A program made the position numbers and the translations under genes. Positions 31,096 through 38,210 of a stretch of 38,210 nucleotides of DNA are shown piece after piece. A model generated the notes under the pieces. That model searched no databases and was not told the DNA's origin. It saw only the letters and a list, made by a program, of their open reading frames with translations. The first letter of the stretch is position 1; every line of letters starts with the position of its first letter. The stretch comes from Prevotellaceae bacterium (GTDB lineage: Bacteria > Bacteroidota > Bacteroidia > Bacteroidales > Paludibacteraceae). The DNA lies in contig JAISJU010000195.1 of the NCBI GenBank assembly GCA_031261165.1, forward strand, positions 1-38,210. Direction: 5' to 3'.

Positions 31096-31971
31096 ATGGC
31101 TAAGAAAAAACAAACTACGGAAGTTAACGGAACGGAAACGACCGTTCCCGAAAATACAGAAATCGTTCCCGGTACGGAAACGACCGTAACAGAAACTACA
31201 GAAATCGTTCCCGATACGGAAACGACCGTAACCGGAGTGCCCAAAACCGTTACCGACACGTTACCGCAAGGAGTTCCGCACGACATCGTAGTAGTGCTAT
31301 TGGTGAATGGCACTGAAAGTGCGGAACTGGTGCAACTCGCCATTGACAAATGGCGCGAAAATTTTGCTGACCAAAATGCCGACAGGCTGTTGATTATCGG
31401 CGGTAAATATGGTGATATTCCGAGTATTCCATTTGACGGCGCAAATGATGTTGATGTGAATTTGGCAAATCTGTTGGCTGCTATTGTTGCCGATGATGAA
31501 GTGCCGGAACGTTTCATCTTGTCGCCCGTTGCTGCCTTTCCAAATTTGGAAATTACGGAAGAAGATTTGCAAGGCTTGCATTGTTTAGGCACGGCATTGT
31601 CAAAACAGCAAGTTATCTGTTTGAAAAATATTTCCGAACTTGCAGTTACGCAGCAGTTGAAAAAGAAAGGTTTTACCGATGTGTATAACTACGAAACGGG
31701 TTTGCCTGTGGTACTGGAAAAAACCAAGGTTACGGAACTTTTTGAGGAGTTTAACCCTCAAACATATCCGACAAAGGTTATTTCGCTTTATCTGAATTTT
31801 TTCAATAAAGATGTGAAGCCTGTTCCGGTAGATTTCCGCAATGGAAAATATGCTACTCGTATTTGGCGGCGTAATCCTGATATGCCTGTTGTACGCAGAG
31901 CATTGAAAGAATCGAAGTTTCTTTCGCTGAAAAATGAAGGTTATTTGGCAATCAAAAAACTGCTCGAATGA
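31096..31971 (+). CDS. Virion-region protein with an N-terminal repeat linker
   Basis: A 291-residue protein. Residues about 8-50 form a Thr/Glu/Val-rich linker from a 42-bp tandem repeat (TETTV...EIVPGTETTVT). The rest (about 55-291) is a mixed alpha/beta domain (DIVVVLLVNGTESAELVQLA; DADRLLIIGGKYGD) with a basic C-terminus. No family recognised. The last base pair overlap with the next start (ATGA) indicates an operon. A structural or head-assembly role is inferred from position only. Confidence 0.55.
   Translation: MAKKKQTTEVNGTETTVPENTEIVPGTETTVTETTEIVPDTETTVTGVPKTVTDTLPQGVPHDIVVVLLVNGTESAELVQLAIDKWRENFADQNADRLLIIGGKYGDIPSIPFDGANDVDVNLANLLAAIVADDEVPERFILSPVAAFPNLEITEEDLQGLHCLGTALSKQQVICLKNISELAVTQQLKKKGFTDVYNYETGLPVVLEKTKVTELFEEFNPQTYPTKVISLYLNFFNKDVKPVPVDFRNGKYATRIWRRNPDMPVVRRALKESKFLSLKNEGYLAIKKLLE
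31132..31229 (+). repeat. 42-bp tandem repeat
   Basis: ACGGAAACGACCGT occurs at 31132-31145, 31174-31187 and 31216-31229, exactly 42 bp apart, with similar sequence between. The unit encodes 14 residues, so copy-number change keeps the frame of the gene. Confidence 0.8.
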
Positions 31972-32681
31972 CGGAAAAGGAACTTGTACAAGAATGGATA
32001 AAAGCCGGAGCCAAGATAAAAGAAGGCATCCGGCTTTTTTTAAATTTGCGGGGCAATACACCTGCGGGTCGGCTTGTCAGTCGCAATAAGGAAGTAAATA
32101 GCGGCATTGCCGTTCGCGCCCTGTTGCGCATTGCCGGCGTGAGCGAAGACAGCATTGTAGTGGTAAAACCGCAGGAAGTTATACGCCCTGTTACCATTGA
32201 GGCTACACCCGCTGCGCCCAAATTCCGCGAGCAGTTTCCGTTTTTATCCGACCCCGCTTGTCCGCCGGAACTGAAAATACTCGCAGCGGACAAAATTACG
32301 GCATATCGCAATGCCGTTGTCGCTCATCAGCGGCTTATTGACTGCAAAGATGTGAATGAGTGTGCCGCGATGGCGCGTACCATTGTGGATAATTGGATTG
32401 AAAACGATGCTTGTTTCGATGAATTGCGCTACTATGGAGAAATGCGCCGTGTGCTGGGCAAACATCGTATTTTCGATGAAATGAAACGGCTGCAGGAACT
32501 GCGCAAGTCAAGTGCGAAAGATATTTTCAAAAGGCGCGAAAATATTATCGGTAAAATAAACCGGATTAAATATGAAATCAAAAAGGCTGATAAACCCCAT
32601 TTGCTTGCGGAACGCGAACGGCGATTGCGCGAAGCCGAGTTCCTGCTGGCTGAAACGGATAAAATAATAGAGGGCTTGTAA
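31968..32681 (+). CDS. Virion-region protein of unknown function
   Basis: A 237-residue protein. The N-terminal half (IKAGAKIKEGIRLFLNLRGN; AVRALLRIAGVSEDSIVV) and a long helical, basic C-terminal half (RRRENIIGKINRIKYEIKKA-like stretch, about 175-237) are visible. No family recognised. It overlaps the upstream gene by 4 bp and ends 1 bp before the next gene, so the head genes form one tight operon. Confidence 0.55.
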   Translation: MTEKELVQEWIKAGAKIKEGIRLFLNLRGNTPAGRLVSRNKEVNSGIAVRALLRIAGVSEDSIVVVKPQEVIRPVTIEATPAAPKFREQFPFLSDPACPPELKILAADKITAYRNAVVAHQRLIDCKDVNECAAMARTIVDNWIENDACFDELRYYGEMRRVLGKHRIFDEMKRLQELRKSSAKDIFKRRENIIGKINRIKYEIKKADKPHLLAERERRLREAEFLLAETDKIIEGL

Positions 32682-32682
32682 G

Positions 32683-33285
32683 ATGGCATTATTCAGTTTC
32701 GATGAAATTACTTCGACTTCGCTCAGTAACCGTAAAGAAGTTACGGAAGTTACGGAAATTAATCGCAGTGCTGCATTGGTGGAAAAATACGAGGGTATTC
32801 ATTTCAAGAAAATAGAAAGCATCAAAGACCTGATGGGCGAGTATCCCGCTGCGGGCGATATTTATTTTCTTTGGACACAAAACCAGTTTAACGCCGTTAC
32901 TTTTATGCTTTACATTATCAAATATGTGGGCGCAATTCAGCGGCTTACATTCAGCACTTACGCCATCAATGAGCGTATTGTCAATTCGCTTGCCAAATGG
33001 CACGATGCAGGCAGTTTGCGCGATGTAACCATTTTTATCAGCGATACCGTGAAGGTGCGCAATACCAAAGTAACTAATTTGCTTGAAATGCAAGCCGAAC
33101 AGCGCGGCTGGCACATTATTTACGAGTGGAATCACAGCAAAGTGATGTGTATTGAAGCCGCCGGCAATTACTTCGTAATAGAAGGCAGCGGTAATTTAAG
33201 CGACAATAGCCGCTACGAAAACTATATTTTTACCAATAACAAAAAAGTGTATGAATTCAGAAGACAATGCCTTACCGGATGCTAA
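32683..33285 (+). CDS. PLD-like (phospholipase D superfamily) phage protein
   Basis: A 200-residue protein with one HKD-type motif: HSKVMCIEAAGNYFVIEGSG, with H151 and K153 and the downstream GSGNLS. One motif per chain implies a dimer if active, as in small PLD-fold nucleases. Such genes occur next to terminases in Bacteroidota prophages; the role is unknown. Codons 10-17 (STSLSNRK) come from a dispersed repeat copy (32711-32731). It overlaps the next gene by 35 bp. Confidence 0.7.
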   Translation: MALFSFDEITSTSLSNRKEVTEVTEINRSAALVEKYEGIHFKKIESIKDLMGEYPAAGDIYFLWTQNQFNAVTFMLYIIKYVGAIQRLTFSTYAINERIVNSLAKWHDAGSLRDVTIFISDTVKVRNTKVTNLLEMQAEQRGWHIIYEWNHSKVMCIEAAGNYFVIEGSGNLSDNSRYENYIFTNNKKVYEFRRQCLTGC

Positions 33286-34222
33286 AACCTCATTCATTAT
33301 TATATATGAAGGAAAGTGCGAACGCAAACTTGATACGGAAAGTATTGAGCAATTAGGTGCTTTACGCTACACAGTAGAGGAAATTGCGATGTATTTCGAT
33401 ATTGATAAGAAATATATTCAAATAGTGCTTGATGACAAAGACAGCGAATTTTCTTATTACTTCCGGCGCGGGCAGTTGATATATGCTGCCCGGGAACAAA
33501 TGAACTTATTGACCAGCGCAAGCGGCGGCAATACGACTGCGGGCGAACGGCTCGACAAAATACATCGCGACAAAAATTTTGAGATTTCAAAACTCGATAT
33601 TTTCGGTGCTATAGACAAGCGCGATACTTTTTTGAAGTTGCAGGATTTTCTCACCGGCGGCGCATCGGCGGAACTGTCGAACAATGAGGCGTTGTATTTG
33701 GAAACTTTGCGACTTATAGACAGTTTTTCGCGCAATTACGGCAGTCGCAATACTTTAAAATTGCTTCAAAAGAAGCCTTTTGAACTGAGTTATGCCCGGG
33801 CGCGGTCGCTGATGGACGAGGCTACCAATCTGTTTTATGCCGACAAAAACATTAATCGCAAAGCCCTTCGTAATAAATATGCCGAAATGCTCGAAGAAAT
33901 GGCTATTACCTGCCGCCGTATCGCCAAATCAAGCAAAGATTTTGAAGTAGCCGGTAATTTGACCGTACAGGCAGCCAAACTGCGTGGCTTAGACAAAGAA
34001 GACGTACAGCCGCTCGAAAGGGATACATACCGAAAACAGGTACTTGTCTTGACATTGGAGCCTAAACAGGTAGGTTTAGGTGATACTGACCGTAATCAGT
34101 TGGCAGCACAGATAGATGCGCTGCCTTTGCCCGAAATGAATAAACGGCGTTTCAGATACGATACGCTGATAGAAGATGTACCGTTTAAAGAATACCTCAA
34201 TGAGCAGCCGCAGAAAGATTGA
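33251..34222 (+). CDS. Putative terminase small subunit
   Basis: A 323-residue protein with an HTH-like segment near the start (TVEEIAMYFDIDKKYIQIVL, about residues 38-57) and a long helical body. It directly precedes and overlaps the large terminase gene, the usual place for the DNA-recognition subunit. It is longer than most small subunits (120-200 residues), so an added domain or a different role is possible. The assignment is from the HTH and position. Confidence 0.55.
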   Translation: MNSEDNALPDAKTSFIIIYEGKCERKLDTESIEQLGALRYTVEEIAMYFDIDKKYIQIVLDDKDSEFSYYFRRGQLIYAAREQMNLLTSASGGNTTAGERLDKIHRDKNFEISKLDIFGAIDKRDTFLKLQDFLTGGASAELSNNEALYLETLRLIDSFSRNYGSRNTLKLLQKKPFELSYARARSLMDEATNLFYADKNINRKALRNKYAEMLEEMAITCRRIAKSSKDFEVAGNLTVQAAKLRGLDKEDVQPLERDTYRKQVLVLTLEPKQVGLGDTDRNQLAAQIDALPLPEMNKRRFRYDTLIEDVPFKEYLNEQPQKD

Positions 34223-35963
34223 TATTAACAGCGAAAGTTATGATAAGAAATTCAGTAATTGGCTCGCCCAGTTGAGCGCGATGCTGAATACAAAGAACTT
34301 TTACCTGATAGCCGGTCGCGGCTCTGCCAAGACTACCGATTTTCAGGTAAACCGTCTTGTGGAGATGGTGTATGATATGCCCGGCGCACCGATATGTTGG
34401 GTTGCCGATACTTTTACCGACCTACAGGCAAACATACTCAATACCGTAGTAGCAGGTTTAGAACGCATCGGTTTTCGCGAAGGCATTCATTATGTTATCG
34501 ACAAAGCCCCGCCCGAATATACGGAGGCAGAAAAAGCGGAACTGCCCGACTGGCTGCGCCCGCACTTCTGGAAACCGGTGAACAAAATAGTGAGTTACAA
34601 GCGTAAAATGATTTTCTTTACCGGCTTGAACGTAACCTTTGTGAGCCTCGACCGCCCGGCATCGGGCGCGGGTAATTCATACGTGCATCTGATAGGCGAT
34701 GAAGTCAAATATTTCAAAGACGAAAAAATTGCCAACTTGAAAAAAGCCGTGCGCGGCTACAGGGAATTGTATGGCGACAGTGTATTTTATCGCGGCGACA
34801 CCTTCACTACCGATATGCCGGACACGCGGCACATTGGTGAATACGACTGGATACTCAAGCAGGGCAAAAAAATGAATGTAAATGCCATTCATAATTTGGC
34901 ACAGGCGGCATTTGTATTGAATGAATGTAAGATAGAACTGCTTGCCGCCAAAGAGCGCGAAAATAAGCAGGAAATCATATCCAAAGCGCGGATTTATGAA
35001 CGTTGGCTCAGTCGTTGTGCAGGAATGCGACTGTTGCCCGATTTTCATACTTTTTACTGTGTGGCTTCGAGTTATGTGAACATTGACATACTTACTCCCG
35101 AATATGTCCGCGATGCGATGGAAAGCGATTTGGGCGACATCAATACCGCCATTTTTTCATTGCTTCCTTCCATTGCCGGCGGCGACCGTTTTTATTGTAA
35201 TTTGGGAGAACAGCACTTCTATTATGATGGTACGGACGATTATTGGAGCGAATATTTCGGCTTGCGCGATGCTGAAGATTGCCGAATATTGCGCTATCTG
35301 AAACTTGACCAAGAATTGCAGTGTGGGCTTGACTTCGGCAATATGAACTCAATGAGCATAATGCAGGAAGACGTGGCGAAAAATGAGTTGCGTTTTCTCA
35401 AATTTCTCGACGCCATTTCTCCCGAAAGCATTGATGACTTGGCAGAACGCTTTTTGCGTTACTTCGAGCCGATGCAGAAAAAGGAATTGGTAATGTATTA
35501 CGACCGCGCCGGCAATAATTTCAAAAATAGCGGAAAAGACATCATTTCCGACCTTAAAAACAAAATAGAAATCTATCAGCGCGGTCCAAAAAAAGGACAG
35601 CGCACCGGTTGGTGCGTTCGGCTCGGCTCACTCAATCAAGGCATCATCGGGCAGCAGGAAGAATACTACTTTATGCAGGAAATTTTCAGCGGCAATAATC
35701 CTCGCCTGCCTCGTGTCTCGATAGATGCTTATCATTGTAAGCCCCTGAAATGCAGCCTCGAAATCGCAAAAACGAAAAAAGTTACCAATGCCAAAGGCGC
35801 AGAATACATCACCAAAGATAAGAGTAGCGAGAAACTCCCTGTTGCCCGTCTGCGTTACGAAAGTACCAATCCGAGCGACAGCCTTAAATACGGACTGATG
35901 ACGCGCGAACGCCGAAACATAGTAAGCAAACGCGGCGGCGGCAGCAGATTGGTAGGAATGTAG
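34200..35963 (+). CDS. Terminase large subunit
   Basis: The DNA-packaging motor, 587 residues from the ATG at 34200 (an ATG at 34176 would add eight). Walker A is AGRGSAKTT with K44; a Walker B-like IGDEVKYF follows at about 163. The nuclease part begins near residue 385 with CGLDFGNMNSMSIM, the first acidic residue of the RNase-H-like site, and YDRAGNNF follows. Size and domain order are normal. It overlaps the upstream gene by 23 bp and ends the rightward operon with TAG. Confidence 0.9.
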   Translation: MSSRRKIDINSESYDKKFSNWLAQLSAMLNTKNFYLIAGRGSAKTTDFQVNRLVEMVYDMPGAPICWVADTFTDLQANILNTVVAGLERIGFREGIHYVIDKAPPEYTEAEKAELPDWLRPHFWKPVNKIVSYKRKMIFFTGLNVTFVSLDRPASGAGNSYVHLIGDEVKYFKDEKIANLKKAVRGYRELYGDSVFYRGDTFTTDMPDTRHIGEYDWILKQGKKMNVNAIHNLAQAAFVLNECKIELLAAKERENKQEIISKARIYERWLSRCAGMRLLPDFHTFYCVASSYVNIDILTPEYVRDAMESDLGDINTAIFSLLPSIAGGDRFYCNLGEQHFYYDGTDDYWSEYFGLRDAEDCRILRYLKLDQELQCGLDFGNMNSMSIMQEDVAKNELRFLKFLDAISPESIDDLAERFLRYFEPMQKKELVMYYDRAGNNFKNSGKDIISDLKNKIEIYQRGPKKGQRTGWCVRLGSLNQGIIGQQEEYYFMQEIFSGNNPRLPRVSIDAYHCKPLKCSLEIAKTKKVTNAKGAEYITKDKSSEKLPVARLRYESTNPSDSLKYGLMTRERRNIVSKRGGGSRLVGM

Positions 35964-36025
35964 AACAATCACAATTCTATTGTGTAGAAACAACAAAAAA
36001 AATCCTTCGGCAATGCCCCTTTTTG

Positions 36026-36098
36026 CTACTTTTTGCGGGCTTGCAAAAAGTAGTCCGCGCAAAAAAGCCTATTGTTAAATTAATTAACAATAGGCTTT
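36026..36098. terminator. Paired hairpins between convergent operons
   Basis: First, CTACTTTTTGC (36026-36036) pairs perfectly with GCAAAAAGTAG (36043-36053). Second, a perfect 15-bp stem (36064-36078 with 36084-36098, AGCCTATTGTTAA type) is flanked by A and T runs, so it can terminate from both sides. They separate the rightward terminase operon from the leftward operon. The first hairpin also resembles a repeat seen elsewhere in Bacteroidota genomes. Confidence 0.75.
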
Positions 36099-36124
36099 CG
36101 ACAGTTTTTTAGAATTGCATTTTT

Positions 36125-36232
36125 TTACTTATAACCCATTTTTTCGTATCCTTCGGGAAATATTTCTGCAAAAGTTTTTTCATAATCAAGCCAAAATTGC
36201 AGTTCTTCTTCGGGTGTTATTCCTCTGCTCAT
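36125..36232 (-). CDS. Small protein coupled to the DUF932-like gene
   Basis: A 35-residue acidic frame (MSRGITPEEELQFWLDYEKT) whose start overlaps the stop of the upstream gene (ATGA), the standard sign of translational coupling. It ends 27 bp before the bidirectional terminator. Function unknown. Confidence 0.55.
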   Translation of the reverse strand: MSRGITPEEELQFWLDYEKTFAEIFPEGYEKMGYK

Positions 36233-37107
36233 TGTAATAAGTATGTATTGTTAAACAACTCCATTAACGCCAAATTTTGAGGCAAAAGATTAGGAATTTC
36301 CATTAATTGCGGTTTATACAAGTCTGTGGCAAGATTATGAATATCCCACAAAGTCAATACTTCGTTATCGAGAAACTTTAACATAATCCGCTCTGTAAAA
36401 TCAGAAATTTGCGCCTGATTTAGCGGGTAATTTTTAGCAATACTTTCAGCATTAGCCCTTAACTCCGCACTTCTGCTGTCGTGCGCTACACGCAAAGAAG
36501 TGAGCAATCCGATTAATTTAAAACTGTCGTTCCTGTCAAATGGCATCGACTGCATTTGCCTGATAACACGCTCGTCTTGTTCTCGGTACTCAAAAAAGTT
36601 TTCCAACCAATTTTGAACGCTTGCAAACATATCGTCATTGCTCACCGCACGGCTGCCGAAGTTCTGCACAACCCTGTCGCTGCCCAAAATAGTTTGGTTG
36701 TGGCATATCTTCACCAATGCCCCGAAACCGAGTTGTACGCCGTCTTGGTGGAAAGCAATCGCAATGCCTGTTGTATGTTCCTCGTTCTCGCCGTTGTCTA
36801 TTCTGATGGTGGTATATACACGGCGCAAAATATGCGCTTGTATAGCATTTTCGCCGTACATTTCTTCCACCTGTGGCAGTATCACTACTCCGGGCATTTG
36901 CTTACTGTTATTTTGTGCTGCAAAAATTTCTTCTATGCTGAAATTTAGCCTGTTGCGCTCACACAAGTCGGCAATTTCTTCAATAATCTGATAATGGTAA
37001 ATCCCTTTTAGCGGATTTCCGAAGATGTCGTTTTCTTTGTGCGTTGTTTTCAGCGTGTTCAAATCCAATGTTTGGATTTTGTTTTCTTTAAAATTAAATG
37101 TGTTCAT
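36229..37107 (-). CDS. DUF932-like phage protein
   Basis: A 292-residue protein. The central part, with TTIRIDNGENEEHTTGIAIA and QLGFGALVKICHNQTILGSD, looks like the DUF932 family of phage and plasmid proteins, whose biochemical role is unknown. The C-terminal half is helical. It is the third gene of a leftward operon that faces the head genes; the following small gene overlaps it by 4 bp. The family assignment is from remembered sequence pattern only. Confidence 0.55.
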   Translation of the reverse strand: MNTFNFKENKIQTLDLNTLKTTHKENDIFGNPLKGIYHYQIIEEIADLCERNRLNFSIEEIFAAQNNSKQMPGVVILPQVEEMYGENAIQAHILRRVYTTIRIDNGENEEHTTGIAIAFHQDGVQLGFGALVKICHNQTILGSDRVVQNFGSRAVSNDDMFASVQNWLENFFEYREQDERVIRQMQSMPFDRNDSFKLIGLLTSLRVAHDSRSAELRANAESIAKNYPLNQAQISDFTERIMLKFLDNEVLTLWDIHNLATDLYKPQLMEIPNLLPQNLALMELFNNTYLLQ

Positions 37108-37126
37108 TTTGTTTTTCCTTTAAAAT

Positions 37127-37312
37127 TTATGCCCTTTGTGAATGTTCTATTAATTCTTCTACCGAATTATCAAAATTAAGAGAGATTACGAACTGTGTCG
37201 CTTTGTCCAGATTTTGCTCCGTAAAATGATTTTCATAAGTTTTTCCGTTGCATTTGAATATAACTGTATAATTTTTCATACCTTTGTCCCGATTTTTATG
37301 TGAATATTCCAT
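37127..37312 (-). CDS. Small protein of unknown function
   Basis: A 61-residue protein; the likely start may be the internal ATG giving MKNYTVIFKCNGKTYENHFT (about 37279), which reads as a strand-turn-strand-helix unit. It lies 19 bp upstream of the DUF932-like gene on the same strand. Confidence 0.5.
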   Translation of the reverse strand: MEYSHKNRDKGMKNYTVIFKCNGKTYENHFTEQNLDKATQFVISLNFDNSVEELIEHSQRA

Positions 37313-37377
37313 TTGTGTAAAAATTTATTGATTACAAAGAAAGGGCGGGCGTGCATACCCGCCCTTTCACTTTGCAT

Positions 37378-37845
37378 TTAGGCGGCTTGCCTTATCACGT
37401 TGGTCATAGCCTGCGGTACGCTCATAATATCGCGTATTTCCTGTTCCGCATTCGTCAAAGCCTCGCAAATGTCGGCTTTCCAAATAGCAAGCACCTGTTC
37501 AATGCTCTTCGGGTTGCTTGTTTCAATCCGTTGCCCTTTCACATCGGTAATCACGATGTTTGCCTGTTCGCTCTCGTGCAGGATAACAAATCTATCGACC
37601 TGCTCCTTTTTCGCTTTGATTTTTTCGTACTTCTGCACAAGCATAGCCGTTTTTTCGGCTTTCGCCGTCAATTCCTGAATGCTCGGCACTGCGGGAACTG
37701 TCGCCACCTGTTCGGTCGATTTAGTTACTTCGGCAATCTTTGTGCCGTTCGTTACTGTTGCGCCTGTTGCGCCCTGTTCTTTTTCAGCCTTTCCGTTCTG
37801 CGAAATGCTGATGGTAGGAACTACCCCTTTTTTTTCGTTTTGCAT
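37378..37845 (-). CDS. Helical phage protein, first gene of the leftward operon
   Basis: A 155-residue protein with a Thr/Ala-rich low-complexity first half (GATGATVTNGTKIAEVTKST) and a helical second half (ELTAKAEKTAMLVQKYEKIK, then VLAIWKADICEALTNAEQEI). No family recognised. A near-consensus promoter lies 60-90 bp upstream, making it the first gene of the leftward unit. Confidence 0.6.
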   Translation of the reverse strand: MQNEKKGVVPTISISQNGKAEKEQGATGATVTNGTKIAEVTKSTEQVATVPAVPSIQELTAKAEKTAMLVQKYEKIKAKKEQVDRFVILHESEQANIVITDVKGQRIETSNPKSIEQVLAIWKADICEALTNAEQEIRDIMSVPQAMTNVIRQAA

Positions 37846-37904
37846 TTTGTAAAAAATTTATTGATTAATAATGCGAGGGCTTTCTCTCCCTCATTTTGTT
37901 GATA

Positions 37905-37936
37905 CAAAGATAATATAAAAAAATAAACCCTGCAAA
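37905..37936 (-). promoter_or_regulatory. Promoter of the leftward operon
   Basis: Minus-strand TTTG (37933-37936), 20 nt, TATCTTTG (37905-37912): a full match to the Bacteroidota promoter. The resulting leader is about 50 nt before the ATG at 37845. Confidence 0.75.
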
Positions 37937-38210
37937 TTTATTTTCCTGAAAATCAACGAGTTATCAACTATGCAGCATAAAACAATTACATAACCATTAC
38001 ATAAAAACCTCACAATCCACGAAAAAAATTTTTATCCGTTTTTTCCGCATTTTTTTTGAAAATAGCACAAATCAAAAATAAACAATCAAAAAAGTGTTTC
38101 AACTGCAAGCAAAAGTTAAAGTTTGGAGTTTTCGGGCGAAATTCACTACAAAAAAGGCGAAAATCAGGAGTGTTTTTAGTGATGTTTTTACTTAAAATGC
38201 AGATAATCAG
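37937..38210. other. AT-rich right edge, no gene seen
   Basis: The last 274 bp hold no supported gene on either strand. A-tracts and T-tracts are frequent. No attachment site, tRNA or insertion sequence edge is visible, so the right boundary of the element is not in the window. Confidence 0.5.

Larger units (their letters stand above)
8012..38210. mobile_element. Prophage or phage-like element (right end not seen)
   Basis: From 8012 the gene content changes to many small genes, a divergent repressor/Cro switch, a serine recombinase, DUF551 genes, a DGR, a phage primase-helicase, prohead protease, capsid and terminase. The left edge must lie between the radical SAM gene (7909) and 8012; no attachment repeat was identified. 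No right boundary is visible, so the element may extend beyond the window. No portal, tail, holin or endolysin genes were recognised. Confidence 0.8.

Noticed and set aside
12604..35963. General reassignment of TAG to glutamine in the phage
   Set aside because: The large terminase and the membrane gene at 8012 terminate at TAG, and only one gene shows an internal TAG.
36009..36062. Coding potential on the minus strand around the paired hairpins
   Set aside because: The frame is a shadow of the terminase gene and of the hairpin repeats.

Overview
The window reads as a Bacteroidota chromosome segment (about 1-7.9 kb) followed by a prophage or phage-like element (about 8.0 kb to the right edge). 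The phylum assignment rests on repeated promoters of the form TTTG / 19-21 nt / TAnnTTTG, the rarity of Shine-Dalgarno sequences, and a carboxyspermidine-type polyamine gene pair. I cannot place it to genus. No right-hand attachment site is visible, so the element may continue past the window.

Host part: the start of an unknown gene at the left edge, a rod-like RNA hairpin (382-490), a decayed zeta-toxin locus, a LysE-family exporter, a tRNA-Gly/tRNA-Leu operon, the spermidine pair nspC and carboxynorspermidine synthase, a pRiA4b ORF-3-like gene, a vapBC toxin-antitoxin pair lying between two near-identical terminators, a LutA/GlpC-type Fe-S protein and a YhcC-type radical SAM protein. Short dispersed repeats are frequent here and two have entered the nspC reading frame.

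Element, left to right: a leftward repressor operon (9154 to 8012) faces a rightward Cro-like gene across three copies of an ATCAATTTGAT operator. Next comes a roughly 255-nt structured RNA candidate ending in a tRNA T-arm-like hairpin. A long rightward series of small early genes follows, including a degenerate HNH-type gene, a gene with an in-frame amber codon, a serine recombinase, multi-HTH proteins and three tandem DUF551 genes. A complete diversity-generating retroelement (DGR; 18.4-21.0 kb) has two target genes with variable repeats, one template repeat and a reverse transcriptase with the DGR signature IGNYLSQ. Every substitution between template and variable repeats falls on a template adenine. 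A 1323-aa primase-helicase and a GTTGG-rich repeat region that could be a replication origin come next.

Morphogenesis genes (27.0-36.0 kb) run protease, scaffold-capsid fusion with a C-terminal Ig-like domain, several unknown virion genes, a PLD-like protein, a putative small terminase and the large terminase. They end at paired hairpins facing a leftward operon (37845 to 36125) with a DUF932-like gene. No portal, tail or lysis genes and no tyrosine integrase are recognisable in the window.

The most interesting system is the DGR. Its two targets lie in the early gene region rather than in a tail-fibre operon. The longer target carries an N-terminal Rossmann-like domain, and the RT carries an extra C-terminal domain while no Avd gene is present. 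The structured RNA at 9.9-10.1 kb is the second strongest lead.
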